Source of the DNA: Neostapfia colusana | Lineage: Eukaryota; Streptophyta; Magnoliopsida; Poales; Poaceae | Length of the DNA stretch: 64,000 nt | Reading direction: 5' to 3' | Assembly (NCBI GenBank): GCA_030760725.1 | Contig: JASWHV010000002.1 | Span: 65,031,900-65,095,899 of the forward strand | Shown: one piece after another, positions 44,076 through 54,092 of the stretch | Numbering within the stretch: position 1 is the stretch's first letter | How the letters are laid out: each line of letters starts with the position of its first letter | Notes under the pieces: generated by a model | What the model saw: only the letters and a program-made list of their open reading frames with translations | Told to the model about the DNA's origin: nothing | Database searches by the model: none | Position numbers and translations under genes: made by a program

Positions 44076-44505
44076 TGTAGGGAAATAGGCGATGCGCTAC
44101 TCTAGCAATTCGACCGTATCACCCAGGAAACATGCGAGTGAGAAGGTCATGGATCGTTACCACTAGACGCGCAGCGCAGCGGATCGTAGATGCGCGTCGT
44201 AGCCGATCAGCGCAGCAGTAACAGCAGCGCCTCCACGGAGTCCACACGTACAGGGAGGAACGCCGTGCGTCGGTGTGCTAGCACCGTGCGCGCGGCAGGG
44301 GTTTCGGCGGCTGACCTGTGAGGGGCGGCGGCTGGGACTGCTATCTGGTGGAGACATCTGTCCGTAACCCTACCCCTCATATTTATAGGCGCGCTAATGG
44401 GCTTTTAGGTCACAGGCCCATTAGTACCCTAATTTCTTATGGATCAAATATCCATCAGGCCTTTATCCGAATTGTTATGATTGCCTCTTGGGCATATCAC
44501 CAACA
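44076..44505 (-). repeat. 5' LTR of element F
   Basis: 430 bp, nearly identical to the left LTR. TATA box at 44380-44388. Confidence 0.95.
44380..44388 (-). promoter_or_regulatory. TATA box in F's 5' LTR
   Basis: CTATAAATA on the minus strand. Expected promoter of F. Confidence 0.7.
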
Positions 44506-44510
44506 AAGGT
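44506..44510. other. Right target-site duplication of element F (aaggt)
   Basis: Matches 37705-37709. Confidence 0.92.
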
Positions 44511-47500
44511 GTCCAGCCTGCGGACCCTTCTCGCTAGCAACACTATCACAATAGCAGCGGCAGGGGATTGCCATGAGTTCCCCACTCGGAGAGTTCCGAG
44601 TCTCATCGGACACCCGTACATATCAGCGTACAGTTATTACCTGCAAAACAACTTATGCAGTATCCGTGAGCACGAAGCTCAGCAAGACTTAACCGTCACC
44701 CTAGTCATGAAACTCTATATGCTAAAAATAGAGGGCTGAATATAGCAGTTTGCACAAAGATGAACTTGAGCTAAAGGAGAGTCCTTACTTCAAGTTTTAC
44801 GCAACTTTTATAGCCCTCGCGCAATTTACATTGAGACTCCACAATCAAACAAGAAACGCTTTATCTCGATGTAACTTGCCCGAGGTGAAAGTAACTTTAG
44901 TGAGCTACCTTAGACTCATACAGATCTTGCGCCATTAACATCGAGACTCCACAATCAAACACGAAACACTTTGCCTCGACGCTACTAGCCCAAGGTGGAA
45001 GAATAAATTTAGTGAAAGTGTTGATCATTCCTCATCTCCATTATGAGGATTACTCACAAAGCATATTAAATGTTTTCCCAGTTTATTACTACGTCATGAC
45101 TCAGTGTACAAGTATGCTCACTACCGCGAGCGACGGTGATTGCAATAAAAAACACCCGGCTGACACGAAATGTACGCCCGTACTCGACGTTGCACACAGC
45201 AACCATCACTGACGTCGTACGTGGCAACCATTCACACGACACCCAAATGTCAAACCGGTCCCACCGACTGGGATTAAGTCTCTGTACAGCAAACCCTCAT
45301 AGAGCCGACTTCTCTATCCTTTCAGCATCGGCATCAGATGGTGAGGTATGCCTCGACACCCAGGTTAACATGTTACATCAGTTTCCTGGGTTCCATATAG
45401 CCAGTATGCACCCGGTACACATCTCAAACTTGTCCAGCGGGGCCGCACAGGAGAACGGGCCTTAATCGACTCATACATAGACTAGGTTCACAGGGCCAGG
45501 TCCTTGATCCTTCCATCCACTGCCCGGTCTCCATTTCCAACTATGAGGATCAACTCCCAACTCTTCCGATTGATCCCCCTTAATCCCGGTTCGCGAGTAG
45601 GAAGCTGCCTACTCGAGTTATGCCTCTTTTAATCCACTTCTGTTAATTTGAGATCAGCAGTTATAATCATTTGATAAAATATTCTACATTTTACTCCAGG
45701 GTTTTTTGGTTCATGCATTTGGAGTGTCATACCACCTAGACTTAATGCAATAAACAAAATGCTAGATGATATAAAGTGAATACAATTAAAAACTTGTATG
45801 TTTTGATGCAAACCGGGGCTTGCCTTTGTTTTGCAGGTGACTTATATATATATATATGAAGTTCAGTTAGTGAAGACCACTTGAAGCTTGATCAATTGGT
45901 TTCCTCCTTCCTTGATCTCCACTCCGATGACTTCAAATCCTTCACGTAGATGCTACACGTAATGAATATGCACATATGTTTTGGAAATTCTCTGAAAATG
46001 TTTCTGTATTCAATTGAACGCAGCAAATTCAAATCTAAATTGCCCCATTCAAATCAACTCCAAATGAGCTGAACTTTTTATAGGAGTTCACTAACGTCCT
46101 AAGGAGTATTCTGGCAAAATTTGAGGATTTTTGGATGAACCAAACTCCCTCAAAAATTCATTTGCTGAAACGTTTTAAGTATTTTCCAGACTTAATTAAT
46201 GAGTTTCATACAAATTGGGTTGTATATTTGGACAGATATATTCAATATGAATCCAACCCAATTTGAATCACTAAATTTGGAGCTTCCTAGCAAAAGTTAT
46301 GAGGTTCTAAAGTTTGGAAAAAATTCTGGAATTCAAATTAACCGGGAAAAGTTCAAATCTCTGACAGCGGGTCCGGCCCACACGAAGTCAGCTCCTCGGC
46401 TAAACCACACGGGCCACAGGACTATTTCCCGCACTGTCACAGATGATCCGGTGCAACAGAAGATCCCACCCCTATTCACTGAGCGACTGACATGCGGGCC
46501 CGCCCTCCTCGTCTTCTACCTCCCGCTCCCGCGTCCGCGCGCCGCCGGGCTCGCCGGAGTTGCGCTGATCTTCGCCGTCCGGCTAGCTCCCGCGCTCTCC
46601 CTCGCCGCTAGGACCTAGTTCCACACGCTGAACACGATGGGACCCTTTCCCCCGAGCGGCGATGGCTCTAACCTAGCCGGCGACGGTGCGGCGGCTCGGT
46701 ACCCGTTCGGCAACGTCGCCCGGCCAACCTAGCCCGCCAAAACATCGGTGGAATGGCGCCACAGCACCGGTGGATCCCAGGTGAGATCGACATGGCCATA
46801 CAAAGGCTCGGGGAAAACTGTAACCATGGTTGCACCGTGAACCCGATTCTCCCCGCCATAGCCGCCGTTGGAAAAGTGGGAAATACGCCGGCTATATCCG
46901 TGATCAAGCTAGGGTTGAGAAGCAAACTTCGGCTCCGTCAAGTCTAGCTCCTGTGAGTGCAGTTTGGTGGGCTCTAAGCAAATAGAAGTCGGAAATTTGA
47001 GGATTTCGTACCCGAGGGTGGTTTTGCACCGGCCGAGAGACAACTGCGAAATACGCCGGCGACGATCAATCACTTGGTCCAAGCTTTAGGGTCGAGCAGC
47101 GCGGATTCTTGGCGCATCCCAAACCACTCTTGCTCGGTCATGAAAAGCTCTCTGCCGATCTGTCCACGATGGCACCTCCACTCGGCTCCTTTCGGCCACC
47201 GCGAAAAACACAAGGCTCTCGAGTTGCTGTGGCTTAAATCGACTGGGAATGGTGCGAGGAGGTCATGAGATATCCCATAGTGGTGTCTTGCTGGGTTGCC
47301 GAGGCTTGCACGTGAAATGAAAACAGCTCCCGAGCGATCAACCACGGCGGCTGCGTCTCTTTGCTTTAGCGTGCGAGAGGGATAGGATCGGTCTTCGGCG
47401 CTGTGGCGAAACGGGGCACGGTCGGGAGTAAAGACAGGCACGGGCAGCTTGCCAGAGTGAGGAGGAAACGATGAGGCGGTCGCTCGGTGCCCTCTCGGTG

Positions 47501-48173
47501 TCACTCTGCGGCAGCCCGCTTAGGTGGGAAGACTTAACACAGAGGCTTTGCTCTGACTTTAGCTGCAAGTTTTTACTGCCTCTATGCCATGTGGGTCCCA
47601 CCAGTCAGTGCCTCCTACCCACTCAAAACATCTCCAAAATTTGGCAAGTGACCAATTCAAATGTTTGGAGTTGAAAGTTGAGCTGTCTTTGGAGAGTTGG
47701 ACAAATTCTATCCAAATTCAAATGTATATTTGAATTCCTTTGCATATTTAAATCCTTTTTGGACAAATGGACAGCAAACCTTTTCAAAAATTAATGAAAC
47801 TTTGCCTACCCACTAATTTGGGCCTGAGGAGTCCAAATATGAAATTTTATTCTTGTGTTAGCTGCTGCAAACAAGATTTTTAACACAACAGTTTGAATTA
47901 CCATTGTGTCCTCCCTCATTTGAAGTTCGTTTTGATCCTTCAGTTCAAAAATCTTATTTTCAAACCCTTCCTTTGCACTTGAGTACTTCAATTCTGTGGT
48001 CTTAATCCACCTAGGGTCCAAACATGCAAGTAACCCTAAGTTTGTTGAGAAAGAATCTCTCATGTGTTATCATATGTGGAAAAAATTCAAACCAGTCCCC
48101 TTTTTCAAACACATGACACCAACATTTGTGCAAACTCAAGTTTCTTTGTATTCATGCTTTTGGGACCTTTACA
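44511..48173 (-). repeat. 3' LTR of element G, second part
   Basis: Continues G's LTR after F and ends GGGACCTTTACA at 48173. It includes a GC-rich block (46370-47540) related to that of B and C, and a TA run at 45843-45857. Total G LTR length is about 3.9 kb. No gene; open frames here are short and antisense or GC-driven. Confidence 0.85.
45843..45857. repeat. TA microsatellite in G's LTR
   Basis: Seven to eight TA units inside the LTR, absent at the matching place in H and C. Confidence 0.7.
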
Positions 48174-48186
48174 TTCCTCCCTCCTT
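48174..48186 (-). other. Polypurine tract of element G
   Basis: TTCCTCCCTCCTT on the plus strand (purine-rich on the minus strand) next to the LTR end. The AATCTCG / CGACATT inverted repeat (one mismatch) follows at 48194-48210. Confidence 0.8.
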
Positions 48187-48246
48187 AAAAGGGAATCTCG
48201 TCCCGACATTACAAAAGAAAGATGATGCGGAAGGTAATTACAAAAT

Positions 48247-49595
48247 CTACGACAAAAGTTCCGGATAGTTCTTGTGGATGTAATCTTCACTCTCCCAAGT
48301 CGCTTCTTCTGGTGTATGATTACTCCACAGGACTTTGTAAAATTTCAAAGTCCAATTTCGAGTGATCCATGTCTTTTCATTGATAATCTTGATGGGCTGC
48401 TCGGAGTAGGTGAGATCCGGTTGCAATATCTCCATGTATCCTGAAAGAATCTCTGACGGCTTCTTCAAACACTTTCTCAAGTGTGAGACATGGAAGATGT
48501 CGTGGACGCCCGATAAAGATGGTGGCAGCTTCAGACGGTAGGCTACCGGTCCACACCGTTCTGTAATAATGAACGGACCCACAAAGCGAGAAGCTAGATT
48601 TCGGTTGACCCCGAATCGATGAATTCCCTTCATCGGAGATACACGGAGATAGACGCGATCCCCAACTTCAAAACACAAGGGTTGGCGTCGCTGGTCCGCA
48701 TAACTCTTCTGGTGGATTGAGCGGCTTTGAGGTTGGCTTGAATCAGCTGGACCCGCTCTTCGGCATCTTTTACAAGATCAATGCTGAAAATCAACCTCTC
48801 GCCGGATTCACACCAATTGAGTGGCGTGTGGCACTTCCTGCCATAAAGTGCTTCGTACGGCGCCATTTTAATACTGGATTGGTAACCATTGTTGTAGGAG
48901 AACTCCGCTAATGGCAAATGGTTATCCCAATTCTTTCCATGATATATGGCACATGCTCTCAGCATATCCTCTAAAATTTGATTGACCCTCTCCGTTTGGC
49001 CGTCGGTCTGAGAATGGTATGCCGAGCTTCTGATTAACATTGTTCCCAGAGATTCATGTAGTTGCTCCCAGAAACGAGCAACAAATATTGAACCTTGGTC
49101 CGATATGATGGTTTTGGGGACTCCATGTAAGCACACAATTCTGGAGAGATACAACTCTGCATATTGCTTAGTATGGAATCCCGTATTCACTGGGATGAAG
49201 TGGGCTGATTTTGTTAAGCGATCAACAATCACCCAAATGGAGTCATGCTTTCTAGATGTGAGAGGCAGTCCAACAATAAAGTCCATGCTGATGTCCTCCC
49301 ACTTCTATGCCGGAATACTTAATGGTTGCAGCATTCCCGCTTTCTTAATATGATCAGCTTTGACTCGTCGACATGTATCACACTCGGATACGTACTTGGC
49401 AATTTCTTGCTTCATCCGAGTCCACCAAAATTTTGTTTTAAGGTCTTGATACATCTTATTGCTTCCTGGATATATCGAGTACTTGGACATATGAGCTTCA
49501 TCCAAGATCTTCTTTCTTATCTTCAGGTTCCAGGGTACCACGATACGGTTGTTAAACCATAACACACCTTGCTCATTTTCCCGGAAACATTTCAT
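48247..49595 (-). pseudogene. Integrase with chromodomain-like tail of element G (broken)
   Basis: Zinc module in 49305-49595 (EAHMSKYSIYPGSNK to CDTCRRVKADH); the second His of the usual SIHPG reads Tyr. Catalytic core in 48630-49286 with MDFIVGLPL, IISDQGSIF and QTDGQTERVNQ, so all three acidic residues are present. A frameshift near 48,680 leads to the C-terminal part (48247-48678) with GPFIITERCGPVAYRLKLP, FHVSHLRKCLK and a chromodomain-like end (VLWSNHTPEEATWESED) finishing YPELLS. A stop near 49,300 also interrupts. Confidence 0.87.
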
Positions 49596-49610
49596 TTTAT
49601 CCTCATTGAT

Positions 49611-50883
49611 TCATGCCCAGATTTTCTGCATTCCTTTATCTCTCTTCTGGGCTTGTACAATCTCTTCTCTAATTGTAGGCACAAGATCAAGATTATACAA
49701 CCTCCCATACGGAATCACCCGCAAGCTTGGTTCTTCATCCTCATCAGGAATAACTGACAAGTTATTTACGTGGGACATACGACTGAGTGCATCAGCCACC
49801 ACGTTAGCTTTGCCCAGATGGTAATGGATTTCGAGCTCATAGTCTTTGATTAATTCCAACCATCTCCGCTGCCTCATATTGATATCCTTTTGAGTGAATA
49901 TATATTTGAGGCTCTTATGGTTGGTGTAGAGGTGCACTAAATTCCCGAGTAAGTAGTGCCTCCACATCTTCAACGCAAGCACCACTGCTGCGAGCTCTAG
50001 GTCATGAGTGGGGTAGTGCAGCTCGTGGTTGTGGAGCTGACGAGACCCATACACAATCATGCGTCTATCTTGCATTAAGACGCAGCCAAGTCCAATGCCT
50101 GAGGCATCACAATAAACATCAAATGGTCTTGTTGTATCCGGTTGGGCTAACACCGGTGCCGTTGTGAGATGTTTCTTCAAAGTTTAAAATGCCTCTTCAC
50201 AGGCTTCCGTCCATACATACTTGCTGCTCTTCTTCAATAGTTCTGTCATCGGTTTTGCCACCATCGAGAAGCTGGGAATAAATCTCCGATAGTAACCCGC
50301 TAGCCTCAGAAAACTGTGGATTTGATAAACAGATGTTGGAGACTCCCACTTCAAGACTTGCAAAATTTTAGTTGGATCTATGGCCACACCCTCCGCTGAA
50401 ATAATGTGGCCTAAGAATGGTACCTTGCTGATCCAAAATTCACACTTCCTGAAATTTGGCATACAGCTTATGTTCCCGTAAGCGTTGGAGCACAATATGG
50501 AGATGTTTGGTGTGCTCCTCCTCCGATGTGGAGTATACGAGAATGTCATCAATGAAAACCATGACAAACTGATCCAACTCTGGCATGAATACCGAATTCA
50601 TGAGATACATAAAGTGTGCGGGTGCATTTGTTAGCCCGAAAGACATGACTAGATACTCATAGAGCCCGTATCTAGTCGAGAAAGCCATCTTCGTTATATT
50701 CTCCACTCTGATTTTTATCTGATGATAACCGGACCGTAAGTCCATCTTGGTGGATACCTTGGCACCCACCAACTGATCAAATAATATATTGATCCGCGGC
50801 AGTGGATATTTATTTTTGATCGTCACTGCATTCAGCGGCCGATAATCCACACATAACCGAAGTGACTCATCCTTTTTCTTCAC
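49611..50883 (-). pseudogene. Reverse transcriptase and RNase H of element G (broken)
   Basis: RT in 50440-50883: CVDYRPLNAVTIKNKYPLPRI, MDLRSGYHQIKI, MSFGLTNAPAHFM and the catalytic FIDDILVYS. A frameshift near 50,450 moves the reading to 50184-50567 (KCEFWISKVPFLGHIISAEG, LAGYYRRFIPSFS), then a stop, then RNase H in 49611-50180 (YCDASGIGLGCVLMQ, LELAAVVLALKMWRHYL). The third RNase H acid reads YTNHKSL where A and C have YTDHKSL, so Asp is replaced by Asn. Confidence 0.87.
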
Positions 50884-50919
50884 AAAGAGGGCTGAACAGC
50901 CCTATGGCGATGAGCTAAG

Positions 50920-51810
50920 TCAAATGAACCCTTTGTCCATTAAGTCCTTTGGCTGTTCTTTCAGTTCAGCTAATTCCTTTGGAGACATTTTGTACGTCCT
51001 CCGAGATATTGGTGTGGTTCCCGGTGCTAACTCGATCTTGAATACCACATCCCTCTCAGGTGGCATCCCTGGAAGATCGTCGGGAAACACATATGGGTAC
51101 TCACGGACCACCGGAATATCCTCCAGTTTCGTGGTCACACTGTGGTACACCACTGGATTTTTAGAATCCATGACTTCAAGTATGAGTGTTTAGAGACCGT
51201 AGATCGGAGAGTCCAAACTAACAATCCGTGGACCAATGTCAAGAACAGCCCTGCGGTAGTTCATCCACGCCATTAAGATCACATCGATCTTCTGCCCCTC
51301 TAATACAATGAGGGTTGTGGGGTATAATTTTCCACCTAAGCACAAAGGTGCTTTGATCACCACTTCATTAGCAGCTATATTCCCACCGGGTGAGCGGATA
51401 AGGTAGTGATCTTTCGGTGTAGAGGTGGAGAGCTCAGCTTTGCACACAAATAACCTGCTGATGAAATTGTGTGTGGCTACAGAGTCAAATAAAATCAATA
51501 CGGGTAGTTCATTCAGGGTGAACATTCCCGCAAGCACAGGTGCCCCGTCCGGCACATCCTCTAGAGTTGTATGATAAATGAACCCGGATTTTGGTACTGT
51601 TCCTTGAAGCTGAGCACGGGGTTGATTTATACCCTGCTCCGGTGTAGTTTCTCTGTGGCGTATCCTTTCTGGACACTTCCTGCTGATGTGACCCAAATAC
51701 CCGCACGTGAAGCACGGTTTCTCAGCCGGTTCCAGGTTGCTCTGAGTACGGACACTAGTTGTATTCTGCTGTGGCATGAACGCTTGAGGAACAGAATAGT
51801 GTGGCTGCAT
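50920..51810 (-). pseudogene. Zinc knuckle and protease of element G, active site altered
   Basis: The zinc knuckle reads CFTCGYLGHISRKC. The protease motif reads LFDSVATHNF, so the Gly of D-S-G is Val. The downstream LGM-W flap-partner region is also degraded (VILMAWMNYRRAVLD). A stop after SPIYGL separates it from the RT lead-in (50920-51171: LPGMPPERDVVFKIELAPGT), which itself ends in a stop before the SSP-GCSALF segment. Confidence 0.82.
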
Positions 51811-51816
51811 ATACCG

Positions 51817-52759
51817 TTATTGCAGCTGTCCGATATCAGAATATTGGGATGAACGACCCGAATATTGCTGGAGTCGTCGAGCCGGCTGCATTGTTTGACA
51901 GTTCAAGGTACTGTCTACCACCCTGTATTTATGAGGAGCACTACGGCTACTCTCTAGTGGTATACGGTTCTTTCTTTTCTCAGCCTGAACTTCTCGCTGA
52001 GCATCTTCAACCATGATGGCAGTCCTCATCAATTCGTTGAAGTTGTTTCAATCAGCTAAGACGAGTCCTTCCTTTAACTTGGGGTTGAGGCTGCGGAAGA
52101 ACCATTCACACTTTTGTGCCTCAGTATTCACATGTTCAGGCGCATACTGTGCAAGTTTGTTGAACACTCGCGAATGCTCGTATGCATCCCTCCCTCCTTG
52201 TTTTAAAACCAGAAACTCCTCGAGTTTCCGCTGAATTATTCCGGAAGGAACATGATATGCAAGAAATGCCTTCCAGAATTCTGTCCATGTAAAATCATGT
52301 CCAGCTGGTAGGGAGGCGAGTTGATTTGCCCACCATGCACTGGCGGACCCGTGAAGTTGTTGCGCCGTGTATAGAACCTTCTGATGTTCGGTGCATTGGA
52401 GCAACCTGAACTTAGACTCAAGGGTACGGATCCAGCTATCCACCACACTAGGATCCTCTGCTTCAATGAAAACCGGTGGATGAGTTGCTAAGAACTCAAC
52501 ATAGGAATTCAGTTGCGGTTGGCGCAAGTCTCCATCTTGACATCCCCCTTGATGGGTTGTATTCATCACCAGGGTGCGGAGAAAGTCGGTTCGCTCATCG
52601 CTTGCACCCGTCATGGCAGCCAGTGTCCGCCATTGTGACCGTAGGTGAAGGTTCTGGTGGCGGCTGCGGTTGCGGAGCTCGCTGCTCCCGCTGTGGAGAG
52701 TTATCACCACCACCACCACTGGAACCACCCACCTCACCCATGGAACGAGTTCGCACCAT
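51817..52759 (-). pseudogene. Gag of element G (broken)
   Basis: The ATG at 52759 lies one base after CTTGCAATTGCAG. The N-terminus is MVRTRSMGEVGGSSGGGG with a Pro/Gln linker. A frameshift near 52,620 moves to the frame 52048-52737, which has the gypsy capsid motifs LATHPPVFIEAEDP, SWIRTLESKFRLLQCTE, SASAWWANQLASL and FRSLNPKLKEGL. A TGA near 52048 and a TAA near 51817 stop the C-terminal part. No pre-gag ORF lies upstream. Confidence 0.83.
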
Positions 52760-54092
52760 TCTGCAATTGCAAGAGTTCATTAACAGCTCAACACTGTCAC
52801 TTGATTTATTCCATGAACAAAGTAGTAAAACACTGATAATGAAATCTTAACATGTAAGCAAAATGATTTAAGCGCAAACTGATGTACTAACAGCAAGGAT
52901 TTAAAAGCAGACTGATCAGTCCTAAAACAAACCAGATTTTTGATCCAGTTAAAAGCACTTTCAAAACTCAAGTTGAATATCAAAGTTAAAGTTAACTTCA
53001 ATATCTTTCCAACGAGTATTCAAATGCCTCCATATCATTTCTGGATCAAAAGTTATGATTGCTCAAAGTTGACAGAATTTCTGAATAAAATATGCCAACC
53101 TCTCCTTTGTATGTGGCTGACTTTGTCACAGTTGTATACACAGATACATTATGAATCTGAACCAACTTTGAACTACAACAATGTTGTACATTTCATAACC
53201 TTTCCAATGGTGTATCATAAGCTCCTTAGGGATTTTCTACAGCAAGTTATGGCTTAAAAACAGAAAGGTCCAGAGAGATTTTGCTGCTGTCCTGGTTCTG
53301 AATAGTTTGCCTTGAACTGGACTTTTTACCCACCTAACGTGTTATTTTGCTCTGGAGGTCTACAATAAAGTTGTAGAGAACTTGAAAATCTTTCCAGAAC
53401 TGTATCATAGACCTTAATTGGTTAAATCTACTCAGAGTTATGCTCTGTTAAAGTTCAGCAAGAGTTCCTGCCAGAAACAGAGCACTCTGTTTTTGAAATC
53501 TTTGAAACCTAAACCTTCTCTCATTTGAATCTTAGCTCAAAATAAGAGTTCAGTAACTAATACTTGTTTAAAACTTCCATTTTTAGTTGAAAGTTAGTCC
53601 ATGAATTATTTTTTCATAGGGAAGAGGTTATTAAGTGTAGTACGGTGTTGATGCGCCGTAAGAAACATGTCGGTACTACGTTGCCTCTCCAAAAGATAAA
53701 CCTAAACCGGATTATACTGGCATATCCGTTTTATCAGTGGCACTAAACGGTCTCTCGCACATGTGTGCTACACGGGATACGTACGTGGTTAGTACCTGCA
53801 GAAGAACACTCAATGATGATGCACACAAAGGTTTCTATCATTTCAGGCAGTTCCATATCATACTAAAAACATACGCCCCGTATCATTTCCATACGGGCCG
53901 TCCTTGAGTCAAGCCACGTCTCAAGGTACATGGTCATGTTTTTACACCACACGACGGGGAACCCGAGTAGAGCGCAAACGGGTCATCACGGTTGGGAATT
54001 GTATCAACCCAACAGATACCACCTACTGAGCTGCAGGGCATGCCGATAGCAAGCGCTGCGTATGTCCTTCTAAGCTATTTCCAGAAGAACAC
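52760..54092 (-). other. Leader of element G, cut by C; no gene
   Basis: Homologous to the leaders of B and C, but the segment carrying the pre-gag ORF is absent: C-like leader sequence (AAAGTTAACTTCAATATC...) begins within about 250 bases of the gag ATG. It contains CTGCAG|GTACTAACC on the minus strand (GT at 53795-53794), matching B's candidate donor. The bases aacac (54088-54092) are the candidate target duplication of C, unconfirmed. Confidence 0.6.

Larger units (their letters stand above)
37710..44505 (-). mobile_element. Element F: young Ty1/copia retrotransposon
   Basis: A 6796-bp element with two 430-bp LTRs that differ at only two positions (a T/C near 37766 and a T/G near 37908 in left-LTR coordinates). 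Perfect aaggt target duplication, near-canonical initiator-Met primer site and polypurine tract. A single 1202-codon frame covers the second half of gag and all of pol. At the 1.3e-8 per site per year rate often used for grasses, two differences give an age near 0.2 million years. Lineage within copia uncertain (TAR/Ale-like by feel). It is the youngest datable layer here. Confidence 0.95.
37487..54092 (-). mobile_element. Element G: Tekay-like gypsy retrotransposon, interrupted by F and C
   Basis: The 3' LTR (37487-37709 joined to 44511-48173) is split by F. Polypurine tract at 48174, pol and gag on the minus strand (48247-52759), and leader to 54092. C is inserted in the leader about 200 bases short of the expected primer site, so G's primer site and 5' LTR lie outside the window. 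Unlike B and C it lacks a pre-gag ORF. Many stops and at least three frameshifts. The left edge is uncertain by two bases (TGTGAGGG or TGAGGG). Confidence 0.8.
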
